Shown in pieces: positions 16,008-24,368 of a stretch of DNA of 41,237 nucleotides (within the stretch, counting starts at the first letter, position 1; each line of letters starts with the position of its first letter). Origin of the DNA: Acidobacteriota bacterium (lineage in GTDB: Bacteria; Acidobacteriota; Terriglobia; Acidiferrales; UBA7541); the NCBI GenBank assembly GCA_013289665.1, contig JABCZN010000024.1, forward strand, positions 1 through 41,237. Reading direction: 5' to 3'. The position numbers were made by a program, and so were the translations under genes. The notes beneath the pieces are model-generated. The model made no database searches and was not told the origin of the DNA. It saw only the letters and a program-made list of their open reading frames with translations.

Positions 16008-17207
16008 TCACTGGCTTCGATCGCCCGCCACGTTCGTCGTCAAGCGCTTCGAGAGGAATTCCCGCATCAAATTCGTACCGACGCGGCCTGCCAGACCAAC
16101 GGCGGTATTGGTGAAGACCAAATGCGCTCCCCGATTCGCTTTAGGGTAGTAGAGATTCGACAGTGCTCCCGAGCACATATCGCCGAGCAAATACGATGAA
16201 TTGAACACAGTTCGCCCACTATCGCTGCGTGAAAGGAACGCGGAGGCGACCGCGTGCGCGAAGCGGGATTTAACGGAACCCGAGCCCTGATAGTAGTAGC
16301 GCGGGTCCTGATGGAGAAGCACGGGGAAGACGGCGTGAGTCAGGAAGTCACTGCTGCGTCCGTCGACAAACTTGGCCGCCAAACGTTTGCTGTATCCCGC
16401 GGCGCCCTGCCCGTACCCGGGATAAGCATTTGTCGCCTGCTCGATGCCAGCGGCCAGGCCAACACCAAACATCGCAACCGGATCGAACGTGCCCCGTGTG
16501 GCGAGCGAGAATTTCTGTTTCGCGCTCAGCGGCGCGGCGTCATAAATGTAGCTGGTATAGAAGTTCGGGAAGAAGCCGACCAGACGCTGCTTCTCTTCCG
16601 CCCTTATCTGCTCGTCGGCGATCAGCTCGGTGGGACGCACCGTCACCTCCATGTTTGCCATCGCAACCGATAAGGAGACGTCAGGAATCTCGTAGGCTTC
16701 CTTCACGGTGAGGGCGAACTCGGCAGATGAAAACGGCCTAAAACCCTTAGCGTAGACGGTCACGAGGTAGGAGCCGGCAGGAATCTTTGCAAAACTGAAT
16801 TCGCCGTTCGCCTCGGACACCATCGTGTGCAATTGTGTTCCGTCGCCCTGCATCAATCTGACGTCTGCTCCGGAAACGGTGGCTCCGCTCACGTCCAGCA
16901 CCGTGCCCGCCACGCTGGCCGATCCTTCCGCAGGGAGTGATTGCTGTGCCCAATTCTGCGGATTTGAATTCGGCAGAGGTGCATCCTGGAGGGAGCGGTC
17001 GTTCATCCCGCCAGCTCGTTGCTGAGCGCGTGCGCTTGCTGGAACCATTGACAGTAGAACCGACATGCCGGCGAGAACGGCCGGGAGAAGGCGGTACCGC
17101 GCTTTTTTGAGCGCCCGCGCGGAATGCGGAAACCAGGATACGCTGCCAGGCTCAGTCGCGCCCAGGAGGGGTGTGCGGTCGGAAGCAGCCGGACAGATCG
17201 AAAACAT
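16008..17207 (-). CDS. secreted protein with carboxypeptidase-regulatory-like domain, paralogue B
   Basis: A 399-residue exported protein. GGAG six bases before ATG 17207 supports the start, which gives a long N-region before the hydrophobic stretch LLPAVLAGMSVLLSMVPASA and an ARAQQ cleavage-like site. Residues about 95-175 are a CarboxypepD_reg-like domain (SVAGTVLDVSGATVSGADVR, NGEFSFAKIPAGSYLVTVYA). The conserved C-terminal region repeats the motifs of paralogue A: KQRLVGFFPNFYTSYIYDAA, GYGQGAAGYSKRLAAKF, LHQDPRYYYQGSGSVKSR, SNLYYPKANRG. The two genes are about 8 kb apart on opposite strands, so they are not a simple tandem duplication. Function unknown; envelope location inferred. Confidence 0.82.
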   Translation of the reverse strand: MFSICPAASDRTPLLGATEPGSVSWFPHSARALKKARYRLLPAVLAGMSVLLSMVPASARAQQRAGGMNDRSLQDAPLPNSNPQNWAQQSLPAEGSASVAGTVLDVSGATVSGADVRLMQGDGTQLHTMVSEANGEFSFAKIPAGSYLVTVYAKGFRPFSSAEFALTVKEAYEIPDVSLSVAMANMEVTVRPTELIADEQIRAEEKQRLVGFFPNFYTSYIYDAAPLSAKQKFSLATRGTFDPVAMFGVGLAAGIEQATNAYPGYGQGAAGYSKRLAAKFVDGRSSDFLTHAVFPVLLHQDPRYYYQGSGSVKSRFAHAVASAFLSRSDSGRTVFNSSYLLGDMCSGALSNLYYPKANRGAHLVFTNTAVGLAGRVGTNLMREFLSKRLTTNVAGDRSQ

Positions 17208-17547
17208 TTGGTCTCCACCGGGCTGGGCGGCCTCCCGACGTGCTACTCAGGGAGCGTACGCGACCGCAGGATGGGTTGCCTGTTCAATAGGAAACAAGCT
17301 GCGTAGAGTGATAACCTCCGGCAGTCGATTGACAGGGGACAAATCAGCTCTGGATAGCGGACATCACTCCCGTCTGCTTGAACCGTGAGTTCGACTGTAT
17401 TTGGCCGACCAGTCGACGACCCATCGCTTCAGAGCCCTGCGGGCGAATAAAAAGCGGCTCCACATGTCCACATTCCTGCTCATCGGGAGGTGATTAGAAC
17501 TGGTCTGTCTGGTGAGGCTTTTGCTACAAGGGGGGAGTCAATCGAGT
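17208..17547. other. intergenic region without recognised gene
   Basis: About 340 bp upstream of paralogue B (minus) and downstream of the PilZ gene (minus). No supported gene, RNA or repeat. Confidence 0.35.
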
Positions 17548-17907
17548 TCAGTGCGCCCGGTCTTCCTTCACCGAGTTCTCGCGAGGCGCCTCAAAATCAA
17601 TGCCCCAGAAGTGCGGCGCAGGCGTCAGGAATTCCACCCCGACACGAATGCCCTTCGCTCCGCTTTCACCGGTAAACACGATGCGGCACTCCAGCTCTTC
17701 CTGCGTTTCAGGATTCACGAGCACCAGCATTTCGTCGTTATCCACCTCGTGCCGCAGCATCAGCAAGCCCCCATGGGCGCTCACTACCATTGTTTCGCAC
17801 ACCTCGCGAAACTTCTTTCCCGCATGGCTGCGGCCGAGCGCCTGCAGCTTCATCCGGTGAAAGATACGCTGGCTGCGCCGGTTCGTGGCAAAGGCGGTTT
17901 CTTGCAT
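17548..17907 (-). CDS. PilZ-like domain protein
   Basis: About 119 residues from ATG 17907 (MQETAFATNRRSQRIFHRMK). The opening RRSQR is the RxxxR-type arginine motif with which PilZ domains hold cyclic di-GMP. The following beta-barrel has VVSAHGGLLML in place of the second motif, D/NxSxxG, whose Ser is followed by Ala-His, so ligand binding is uncertain. The rest (GIRVGVEFLTPAPHFWGIDF) matches a PilZ variant common in acidobacteria. A longer frame would need a TTG at 18009, which I consider unlikely. No motility or polysaccharide gene adjoins it. Confidence 0.75.
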   Translation of the reverse strand: MQETAFATNRRSQRIFHRMKLQALGRSHAGKKFREVCETMVVSAHGGLLMLRHEVDNDEMLVLVNPETQEELECRIVFTGESGAKGIRVGVEFLTPAPHFWGIDFEAPRENSVKEDRAH

Positions 17908-18153
17908 AGTGTGCCCATCATCGGCCGGGCCGGCAGGACCCGTCAATTGCCCTTTCGGACAGGTGTTCCCAATCGCCACCTTTCGCGTCGCCCAACTTGT
18001 AAGCTCCAATCCGCTGGCCTTAGAATGTCGTAAGCGGCTACGGCATCACGCCGGACGCGTTTCAAGACCAAACCGCTGCTGCGCTTTTCTTCATCATTTT
18101 TGGACAGTTATTTATTTGAACTGAATCATTATCATTGCGCCTGGGGGCCTCCT

Positions 18154-19518
18154 ATGAACCTTGCTGAATTTATAGAAAGTCGCCGCGAGCAGCATCTCGG
18201 AGAACTTTACGAATTTCTCCGGATCCCCTCCGTCAGCGCCAAGAGCGAGCACAAACCGGACATCGACCGCGCTTCCAGATGGGTTGCAGACCACCTCAGA
18301 AGCGCCGGCTTCAAGACCGTTGAAATCGTCCCAACAGGCCTTCACCCCCTCGTTTATGCCGAATCCCTTGAAGCCCCCGGCAAGCCGACGGTGCTCTTCT
18401 ACGGCCATTACGACGTCCAGCCCGCCGAGCCGCTGGAACTCTGGACCTCCCCGGCCTTCCAGCCCGAAGTGCGCAACGGAAGCATTTATGGTCGCGGCAC
18501 TGCCGATGATAAAGGACAGGTCCATATCCATCTGAAGGCCCTCGAATCGCTCCATCAGCTGCACGGCAAATTTCCCATCAACATCAAAGTCCTGATCGAA
18601 GGCGAAGAAGAGGTCGGCAGCGTCAGCCTGTGGGACTACGTGCAGAGCCACAAAGAAAAATTGAAAGCCGATGCCTTGCTGGTTTCCGACACCTCGATGC
18701 TCGGAAAAGGCGTTCCCTCCATCACCTACGGTCTGCGCGGGCTGAACTACTATGAGATCGAGCTGACCGGCCCTGCGCGTGATCTCCATTCCGGCGTATA
18801 CGGCGGCGCGGTGCCCAACCCGCTCATTGTGCTGGCAGAATTGTTCGCCAAACTTCATGACAAGAATTTCCGCGTCGCGGTTCCTGGCTTCTATGACGAC
18901 ATTGCAGCCGTCCCCCCTGCAGAGCGCAAAGCGCTGAACGCGCTGCCGTGGAAAGAAAAGGACTTCAAGCATGCCGTCGGCGCGCCCGCCTACCACGGGG
19001 AGAAGGGATTCACCACCGTCGAGCGGCTCTGGATTCGTCCCACGCTCGAACTCAATGGAATCTGGGGCGGCTATCAGGGCGAAGGCGCGAAGACGGTCAT
19101 TCCCTCGAAGGCATACGCAAAGTTTTCGACGAGACTGGTGCCCAATCAGAACCCTCAGAAAATCGCCAAGCTCGTCGAAAAGCACATCCGCAAGCTTCTT
19201 CCCGACTACGTGCATTGCCGGTTTGAAGTTCTGAGCACGGGCAAGCCCTGGGTCGCGGCCTACAAGGCGCCCATTTTCCAGGTGGCCCAGTCCGCGCTAG
19301 AGAAGGGTTTTGGCAAAAAGGCCGTCTTCATCCGTGAAGGCGGCTCCATCCCGTTCGTTACCCAGATGCACGACACGTTCAAAGTGCCGTGCGTCCTCGT
19401 CGGCTTTGGTCTTCCCGATGAAAATGCCCACGCTCCGGATGAGCATCTTGCCCTTGAAAACTACCACGGCGGCATCAAGGCCATCGCGCATCTCTACCAA
19501 GACCTGGCTGGGCTCTGA
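18154..19518 (+). CDS. M20-family metallopeptidase (dipeptidase)
   Basis: A 454-residue zinc peptidase from ATG 18154. Two-metal site residues appear in order: His and Asp in GHYDVQP (about residue 83), Asp in GTADDKGQ (about 115), Glu-Glu in EGEEEVGS (about 150), Asp in LVSDTSMLG (about 178), and the final His in NAHAPDEHL (about 428). The lid/dimerisation domain (about 200-330) includes ARDLHSGVYGGAVPNPL. Length and motifs match the M20 dipeptidase subgroup acting on small peptides in the cytoplasm. The gene stands alone. Third codon positions are strongly C-rich on this strand. Confidence 0.9.
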   Translation: MNLAEFIESRREQHLGELYEFLRIPSVSAKSEHKPDIDRASRWVADHLRSAGFKTVEIVPTGLHPLVYAESLEAPGKPTVLFYGHYDVQPAEPLELWTSPAFQPEVRNGSIYGRGTADDKGQVHIHLKALESLHQLHGKFPINIKVLIEGEEEVGSVSLWDYVQSHKEKLKADALLVSDTSMLGKGVPSITYGLRGLNYYEIELTGPARDLHSGVYGGAVPNPLIVLAELFAKLHDKNFRVAVPGFYDDIAAVPPAERKALNALPWKEKDFKHAVGAPAYHGEKGFTTVERLWIRPTLELNGIWGGYQGEGAKTVIPSKAYAKFSTRLVPNQNPQKIAKLVEKHIRKLLPDYVHCRFEVLSTGKPWVAAYKAPIFQVAQSALEKGFGKKAVFIREGGSIPFVTQMHDTFKVPCVLVGFGLPDENAHAPDEHLALENYHGGIKAIAHLYQDLAGL

Positions 19519-19613
19519 CCTCGAACCGGATGCACCTGTTCCGTCTGAGGGGCGGCCTGCCCGCCGCAGGAAGGGTTTGCGGCACCCGCTTGCCTTTCTC
19601 CGGCCACGACGTC

Positions 19614-20081
19614 TTAAGGACGTTCAAGGCGAAACAAAAAGCAGCCTGCCTCCGTGCTCCGGACATTCACGTAGCGAATCTTCGCTTCCCGGAACAATTG
19701 CTCGGCGACCTGTTCCTCTCTGCCATCGCTCACGCGAATTTCCTTCACCAGAGCGCGGTTCTCTCCGTAACCCTCGAGCGTCAGCTGCCGCCCGCGATAC
19801 TCTTCCGGGATGACAGCACTCTCTGGATGACGCAAGCACCCCGTCGCGTGGATATAGACAGGACCCGGGAGCGGCGGCTCGCCCAATTCCCGGAAAGGGT
19901 CGTAAGTAAATAGCAGCAATTCTTCTTCATCTTTACGGATCAACTTCAGGCAATGCCGGCAAGGCGCGCGTCCGGCCGCCACTTCGCGATGCGCCGGGAA
20001 ACCATAGGTGGGGGATTTTCGCGTTTTCCGGACTTCGTCAGCGACTTCACTTCGAATAGCCACGACTCGATACCAACTCAT
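19614..20081 (-). CDS. DUF1203 domain protein
   Basis: A 155-residue protein. The PCRHCLKLI block, the LLLFTYDPFRELG stretch, GPVYIHATGC and the C-terminal YVNVRSTEAGCFLFRLERP are characteristic of the DUF1203 family, whose biochemical role is unknown. The conserved cysteines (PCRHC, GCLRH, GCF) suggest a structural or metal function, which is only an inference. ATG 20081 has GAGGTGAG just upstream. It lies 83 bp downstream of the DUF169 gene on the same strand and could be co-transcribed with it. Confidence 0.8.
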   Translation of the reverse strand: MSWYRVVAIRSEVADEVRKTRKSPTYGFPAHREVAAGRAPCRHCLKLIRKDEEELLLFTYDPFRELGEPPLPGPVYIHATGCLRHPESAVIPEEYRGRQLTLEGYGENRALVKEIRVSDGREEQVAEQLFREAKIRYVNVRSTEAGCFLFRLERP

Positions 20082-20164
20082 AACTCACCTCGCTGTTCCT
20101 GCTTGCGAGAGGAATTGTCGGGTACTCCGTCGTGCGCTTCTATCCGCTATCTTCCGTCAAATTC

Positions 20165-20884
20165 TCACTCCGACGAGAGTTGTTCCCGTCGTCCCCGCGC
20201 ATAATCGCGCAGCGCTTCGTTCGCTCCGCTGACCACGTGCAGCGCTTCGGCTACACTCGCTAGATCCTTGCCTCGCAGAACCACATACATCTCATCTTCA
20301 TCCAATCCGGTGTAAATTCGATTTCCGATGCATCCGAGGCTCGCGATCGCGCCATATTGCAACGAGGCGGGCAGTGCCATGCACGTCGGTCGGCCGAGTG
20401 CCGGAGTTCCTGTGCCAAGCCCCGCGCGTCCGGCCGCCTCTTCTAACAGCATCGCCGCCGCCGGCCGCAGCCTGAACAGCACCACGTCCGGGTCGACCGG
20501 CGCGTTCGCCAGGGGCGAATACACGATTGCCTTGGGAGCCTTCAAAAGGCGCGGAATCTGCGGAATCTCTTCCGGTTTCACATATCCCAGATCGAACAGC
20601 ATCTTCAGCGTCTGTTCGGTATCTTTTTCCCGCTCCGGCGAGAGCGCGATATTGTGCGTGTAAGCTCCGACAGCACAGTTAAAATGATTTTCGGGGATCG
20701 TGTAAAACGTGCGCCCCTCCGCCGCCAGCCGCCAGAAGCTGCACCCGGAAGGCTGCCTCCCTTCATATTTCTTCACTCCAGCAGGCTCCGCATCAAGGAA
20801 CGCAACCGCCACGGGGCGCGTGCTCGCTTTGATCATCGTCAAGATCTCATGTTCGAGCCCTCGCCAGTTTCCACTCGTGCTCAT
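20165..20884 (-). CDS. DUF169 family protein
   Basis: A 239-residue protein of the DUF169 family: RPVAVAFLDAEPAGV near the N-terminus, SGCSFWRLAAEGRTFYTIPE, NCAVGAYTH, and PTCMALPASLQYGAIASLGC followed by GNRIYTGLDEDEMYVVL. Conserved cysteines (SGCSFW, NCAVG, TCMA, LGC) are retained. Family members are often found in anaerobes and may handle a cofactor or metal, but no reaction is established. AAGG lies a few bases before ATG 20884. Probable first gene of a two-gene unit with the DUF1203 gene. Confidence 0.83.
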   Translation of the reverse strand: MSTSGNWRGLEHEILTMIKASTRPVAVAFLDAEPAGVKKYEGRQPSGCSFWRLAAEGRTFYTIPENHFNCAVGAYTHNIALSPEREKDTEQTLKMLFDLGYVKPEEIPQIPRLLKAPKAIVYSPLANAPVDPDVVLFRLRPAAAMLLEEAAGRAGLGTGTPALGRPTCMALPASLQYGAIASLGCIGNRIYTGLDEDEMYVVLRGKDLASVAEALHVVSGANEALRDYARGRREQLSSE

Positions 20885-21042
20885 TCGCCTTACCCCTTGA
20901 TTAAGTTGGAATTAGAAAGCATAACACACCGGAACGCGGCCCGAATCCTGGCCGGAATCGCGTTTTGCCGCATGAAATCAGCACGTTTTGCACATGCCCC
21001 AAAAAAAATCGCTGTTTTTCGGCCTTTTTTGCGCATTTGCCC

Positions 21043-21071
21043 TTGCGTTCCTTTTCTTCCTTCGTTATAGT
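21043..21071 (+). promoter_or_regulatory. putative promoter of HU-like gene
   Basis: TATAGT (21066-21071) preceded at 17 bp by TTGCGT (21043-21048). The -35 is weak. Transcription would start near 21078 and leave a leader of about 100 bases. Confidence 0.45.
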
Positions 21072-21127
21072 CCGGTTCGGCCCGAGTTTTTTGCAGGAAA
21101 ATAGGGGTTTTTCTTGCTCGCGGCTGG

Positions 21128-21164
21128 CCTCGATTGTCTCGAGGCGGATAGACAAATCAGGAGG
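21128..21164 (+). promoter_or_regulatory. alternative hairpins in the HU leader
   Basis: Two stems share bases and cannot form together: CCTCGA-ttgtc-TCGAGG (21128-21144) and TTGTCT...AGACAA (21134-21155). Both end just before the AGGAGG Shine-Dalgarno (21159-21164). The stems are visible; a regulatory role is inferred. Confidence 0.35.
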
Positions 21165-21177
21165 ATAGGCAGAAGAA

Positions 21178-21471
21178 ATGGCAGCTAAGCCACTGAGCAA
21201 AACCAAAATCGTTTCGCATCTCGCCGAGAAAGCGAGCACTTCCAAGAAGATGATCGTCACTTTCTTTGATGAGCTCCACAAGTTGGCCGTCAAGGAAGCC
21301 AAGGGCAGTGCAGGAAAGTTTGTTATCCCGGGAATCGGCCGCGTTGTGAAGGCTCATCGCAAAGCCCGCATGGGCCGCAACCCCCAGACCGGCGAAGCGA
21401 TCAAGATCAAGGCCAAGACCGTTGTCCGTCTGCGTCCGGCCAAGGTCCTGAAGGATGCCGTTCTCAAATAG
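21178..21471 (+). CDS. HU-family DNA-binding protein
   Basis: A 97-residue histone-like protein. The N-terminal helices (LSKTKIVSHLAEKAST, MIVTFFDELHKLAVKEAK) form the dimer body; the beta-arm region FVIPGIGRVVKAHRKARMGR with NPQTGE carries the DNA-contacting arginines and the family's GRNPxTGE signature, followed by IKIKAKTVVRLRPAKVLKD. It would bend and compact DNA as a dimer. AGGAGG lies 13 bases before the ATG. The gene has its own promoter, a structured leader and a strong terminator, so it is monocistronic and probably highly expressed. Confidence 0.93.
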   Translation: MAAKPLSKTKIVSHLAEKASTSKKMIVTFFDELHKLAVKEAKGSAGKFVIPGIGRVVKAHRKARMGRNPQTGEAIKIKAKTVVRLRPAKVLKDAVLK

Positions 21472-21503
21472 CTCTTTCTCCCGCCAGGGAGCGAGAAAAA
21501 TTG

Positions 21504-21553
21504 GAAACCCCCGTCGCCTGCTTCGGGCAGGCTTTCGGGGGTTTCTCTTTTTC
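21504..21553 (+). terminator. intrinsic terminator of HU-like gene
   Basis: Outer stem GAAACCCCCG (21504-21513) pairs with CGGGGGTTTC (21536-21545); an inner CCTGC/GCAGG stem is capped by a TTCG-type loop; a T-rich run follows. This is one of the clearest terminators in the window. Confidence 0.85.
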
Positions 21554-21581
21554 CCACAACCCTGCTCTCTCGCCGGCGAAC

Positions 21582-21947
21582 CTACAGCGTCTTGACGTAG
21601 GCAATCACATCCTTGATCTGCCCCGCCTCCAGCACGTCTTTGAACGGCGGCATCAACTGGTCACCGTTCTCGATCCACGTCCGCAAGCTGTCATCGGTGA
21701 TTTTGTTTCCATTCACGCTAAATGTTCCGCGCTTGGCGAGTCCCTTCAAGCCCGGCCCGATTTTTTTCTGGTCGCTGTTGTCGTAGTGGCAAACCGAGCA
21801 TTTCTGCTGAAACACGGTCTTCCCGCGGGCCACCGCCGCCGCGTTCGGAGCCGCTGTTTTGGTCGCCGCCTCGACGAGCAGCGCGCCCGCGCCAAGCAAC
21901 CCCACAACACCCGCCGCAATCACAGCACTTTTCCCAAGAAGATTCAC
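21582..21947 (-). CDS. small periplasmic cytochrome c
   Basis: A 121-residue class I cytochrome c. Residues 1-27 form a signal peptide (LGKSAVIAAGVVGLLGAGALLV). The haem-attachment CSVCH is at about residues 49-53, and the axial Met is in DQLMPPFKD (about 99). IGPGLKGL after the haem site is typical. The start is a GTG with a purine-rich GAGGGGGG just upstream. It would carry electrons between membrane complexes; no oxidase or reductase gene adjoins it. It converges on the HU gene and its terminator. Confidence 0.9.
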   Translation of the reverse strand: MNLLGKSAVIAAGVVGLLGAGALLVEAATKTAAPNAAAVARGKTVFQQKCSVCHYDNSDQKKIGPGLKGLAKRGTFSVNGNKITDDSLRTWIENGDQLMPPFKDVLEAGQIKDVIAYVKTL

Positions 21948-22114
21948 GCTTCCCCCCTCGATTCCGACTAGCTCAAAATGAGACCCTCATCATTTTCCCT
22001 GTTCCGGCGCCAAATTTCCACCTCTGCCCCGCCAAGAGTACAGGGTGCCCACTTTGCACAGCTAGCACTTTCGTACCTTTGACGGGATTCACATTTTACG
22101 TTCAAAATTCCACC

Positions 22115-22597
22115 ATGAGCCAAGAGACCCTCACGCGGGCGTGGGAAGTATTACAAGATGCCTATCAGGCGCAGATGGAAGGCGACTACGATCGTGCCGC
22201 CGAGCTCTACCAGTCTTCGCTGGAGCTCCATCCGACCGCCGAAGCGCACACCTTTCTCGGCTGGACCTATCACTATCAGGGCAAACTGATGGATGCCATC
22301 GCCGAATGCAAGCGCGCCATCGAACTGGACCCCGATTTCGGCAATCCGTACAACGACATTGGCGCTTACATGATCGAATTGGGCCAGTTCGATGAAGCCA
22401 TTCCCTGGCTGCAGCAGGCCGTCGAATCCCGGCGCTACGAGCCCCGCCATTTTCCGCACTACAATCTGGGCCGCGCGTATCTAGGAAAGGAAATGTATGG
22501 CCAGGCGATGCGCTCGTTCCAGGAAGCAATCCAGATCGAACCGCGCTACTCGCTGGCTCGGCAAGCGCTGGAATCGCTTCGCCGCATGGTCAATTGA
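22115..22597 (+). CDS. tetratricopeptide-repeat protein
   Basis: 160 residues from ATG 22115 (MSQETLTRAWEVLQDAYQAQ). About four TPR units follow: GDYDRAAELYQSSLELHPTA, KLMDAIAECKRAIELDPDFG, GQFDEAIPWLQQAVESR, and EMYGQAMRSFQEAIQIEPRY. Each has the usual Gly/Ala/Pro spacing of 34 residues. No signal peptide or other domain is visible, so it is likely a cytoplasmic scaffold. A longer frame from 21722 reads through the complement of the cytochrome gene and is rejected. No clear Shine-Dalgarno is seen. Confidence 0.85.
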   Translation: MSQETLTRAWEVLQDAYQAQMEGDYDRAAELYQSSLELHPTAEAHTFLGWTYHYQGKLMDAIAECKRAIELDPDFGNPYNDIGAYMIELGQFDEAIPWLQQAVESRRYEPRHFPHYNLGRAYLGKEMYGQAMRSFQEAIQIEPRYSLARQALESLRRMVN

Positions 22598-22656
22598 TCT
22601 CCTCGATTATTTTCTATTCTCCGGTTTCTAATTCCCTCGGATCTTGATTCTCTCGA

Positions 22657-22680
22657 GTGGCCAGCCTTGAGGCTGGCCAC
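22657..22680. repeat. perfect hairpin between convergent genes
   Basis: GTGGCCAGCC-TTGA-GGCTGGCCAC, a 10-bp perfect stem with a 4-base loop, lies between the TPR gene and the convergent MFS gene. A related fragment with tggccagcga twice appears at about 24002-24026. It may be a bidirectional terminator (no U-tract) or a dispersed palindromic element. Confidence 0.6.
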
Positions 22681-22691
22681 CCGCACGCCCG

Positions 22692-23963
22692 TCACCCCGT
22701 TTTCGCCTCCGACGGCTTCACAATCCGATCATAAATCCACAACAAAAATGTCGTCCCCAGTCCGATCGCGGTAAGCGCCCAAAGAAAAAGCTGCGGCCGG
22801 TGTTGCACTTCGCCGAAGCGATGCAGCAGCGCCCCGCCAATCCGCCCCGCCAGAAACGATCCGATGCCCAGCGGCAGAAACGCAAAGCCCATGTAGGTCC
22901 CCTGCTGCCCTGCGGGCGCCAGCCGCGAAATATAGTCGTAATATCGCGGCTGTTGAATGAGTTCGCCAAGCGCGATGACCACAAGTGTCGCGTAAGCCGC
23001 ATAAATGCTCGAGTGTAGCGCCAGAATCGCAAACGCCACCATCGAAACCAGCGTCCCCAGCAGCACCGCGCGAAACGCCGAAATTTTCTGTGTAAGCACG
23101 CTGAACGCCACCGTAAACGCGATCACCACCAGCGGCCCCGTTGAAAGCATCCGCTCCGTATCGGCCTTCCCATCCACGTAATCGTGAATATAGATCGGCA
23201 GCGTAATGAACTCCTGCCAGTAAACAATCCAGTACCCGGAAAAAATCAGCAGAAACACCATGAACTTCGGGTTGCCCAGTACTCGGACGAAATTGCGCAG
23301 CGTCAGGTCGAGGCTCGCGGTTTTCACGTCGCCCGATTTCTGCGGCTCCTTGAAAAACACCAGCACCGCGAAAAACATCAGGAACACGCTGGCCGCCGCC
23401 ACGCGAAAAACATTTTCCACGCTCAGATGCCGGTGCACCCACGAAGCGACAAAGGGCCCCAGCGCGCCACCGATGTTGACCAGCGTGTAGTAAATCGAAT
23501 ACCCGATCGACCGCACATTCTCGTTCGACGCCCGCGCCGTCGTGCCCACCACGCTCGGCTTCACCATCGCCACGCCCAGGGCCGGGAGCATCAGCACAAA
23601 GGTGACCAGCGCCACCAGCGGCACCGCGTCTCGCACCGGCGCCAGCCACGGCGCTCCGAGCGACCCTAGCAAAAAATACGAGCCGGCCAGAATCAGGTAA
23701 GCGATCGCCAGCGCCCGGCGGAAGCCCAACCGGTCGGCAATCGCTCCGCCAAAGATGGCCAGGAACCACACCAGCCCGCCAAAAAGTCCCGAAAGATCCG
23801 CCGCCCGCTCGGTGGGAAAGTTCAGCGCCTCGTGGAGGTAGCGAGCAAGCGAAGCAAACGCCGCGTAATAGGAAAGCCGCTCGAAAAGTTCGCTGACGTT
23901 CGCCACCCAGAACGACCGCTCAAACCCGCGGCGCACTTCCGTCAACCGCTCGGCAAATCTCAT
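22692..23963 (-). CDS. MFS transporter, POT/peptide-type
   Basis: About 423 residues from ATG 23963, which has a strong GGGGAGGT just upstream. Twelve or so hydrophobic segments are visible. SELFERLSYYAAFASLARYL resembles the E-x-x-E-R motif at the first helix of proton-dependent oligopeptide transporters, and IADRLGFRRALA is the MFS motif A loop. MVKPSVVGTTAR and SIYYTLVNIGGALGP are also typical. It probably imports small peptides or related solutes with protons across the inner membrane. The direction of transport and the solute are not certain. Confidence 0.82.
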   Translation of the reverse strand: MRFAERLTEVRRGFERSFWVANVSELFERLSYYAAFASLARYLHEALNFPTERAADLSGLFGGLVWFLAIFGGAIADRLGFRRALAIAYLILAGSYFLLGSLGAPWLAPVRDAVPLVALVTFVLMLPALGVAMVKPSVVGTTARASNENVRSIGYSIYYTLVNIGGALGPFVASWVHRHLSVENVFRVAAASVFLMFFAVLVFFKEPQKSGDVKTASLDLTLRNFVRVLGNPKFMVFLLIFSGYWIVYWQEFITLPIYIHDYVDGKADTERMLSTGPLVVIAFTVAFSVLTQKISAFRAVLLGTLVSMVAFAILALHSSIYAAYATLVVIALGELIQQPRYYDYISRLAPAGQQGTYMGFAFLPLGIGSFLAGRIGGALLHRFGEVQHRPQLFLWALTAIGLGTTFLLWIYDRIVKPSEAKTG

Positions 23964-24368
23964 GCCACCTCCCCGGGGATGCAAGCGGGGAATGATAGCA
24001 GTGGCCAGCGACCGATGGCCAGCGACAGGTGGAAGAGAAATTGTTCGCAGCCGACAGTTGACCGTTCACAGCTTGAGGCGTTTTTTTATGCCCGTTCAAA
24101 CGGCCGGCAAAAGAGCAGACGTGCGGGCAAATCGGGCAGAGCATTCTCAAAATGGAACCCACCCTTTCCAAACCCGAAAGGGTAGGGACAGAGGAAGAGT
24201 TGACCAGAGAGGTAGGAGGAGGTCCGCAGAGGATGCGAAGAATTGAGGCGTTTGGAATTGATGGTGATATACATCGGTGGTCGATACCGTTTGTCACTGC
24301 CCAGTATTTTTCTCCGGATCCCAAAATATACACGTGACGTACAACGCGATACGTACTATGCTCCACGA
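23964..24368. other. gene-free junction at a GC-skew change
   Basis: About 405 bp without a supported gene between the MFS and higBA loci. It holds a partial duplication of tggccagcga, one dispersed hairpin (24156-24187) and an AT-richer stretch (24240-24360). The + strand is C-rich to the left and G-rich to the right of this segment. No DnaA-box cluster is visible. Confidence 0.45.
24156..24187. repeat. dispersed hairpin repeat, copy 1
   Basis: Starts aacccaccctttcc and ends gaaagggtaggg, so CCCTTTC pairs with GAAAGGG. Same layout as the copies at 25011, 31433 and 35294. Confidence 0.5.

Noticed and set aside
18061..18078. ttcaagaccaaaccgctg as another tRNA-Ser fragment
   Set aside because: Shares only about ten bases with the true fragments and has no D-arm-like sequence beside it.
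18112..19215. 367-codon minus-strand open frame under the M20 peptidase
   Set aside because: Antisense of a clearly recognised peptidase in a GC-rich gene; no domain seen.
22729..23769. 346-codon minus-strand frame within the MFS transporter gene
   Set aside because: Same strand as the transporter but out of frame, Gly/Arg-rich and without membrane segments.
23964..24368. replication origin at the skew change
   Set aside because: No DnaA boxes, no AT-rich unwinding element and no dnaA/dnaN/gyrB nearby; only the skew sign supports it.
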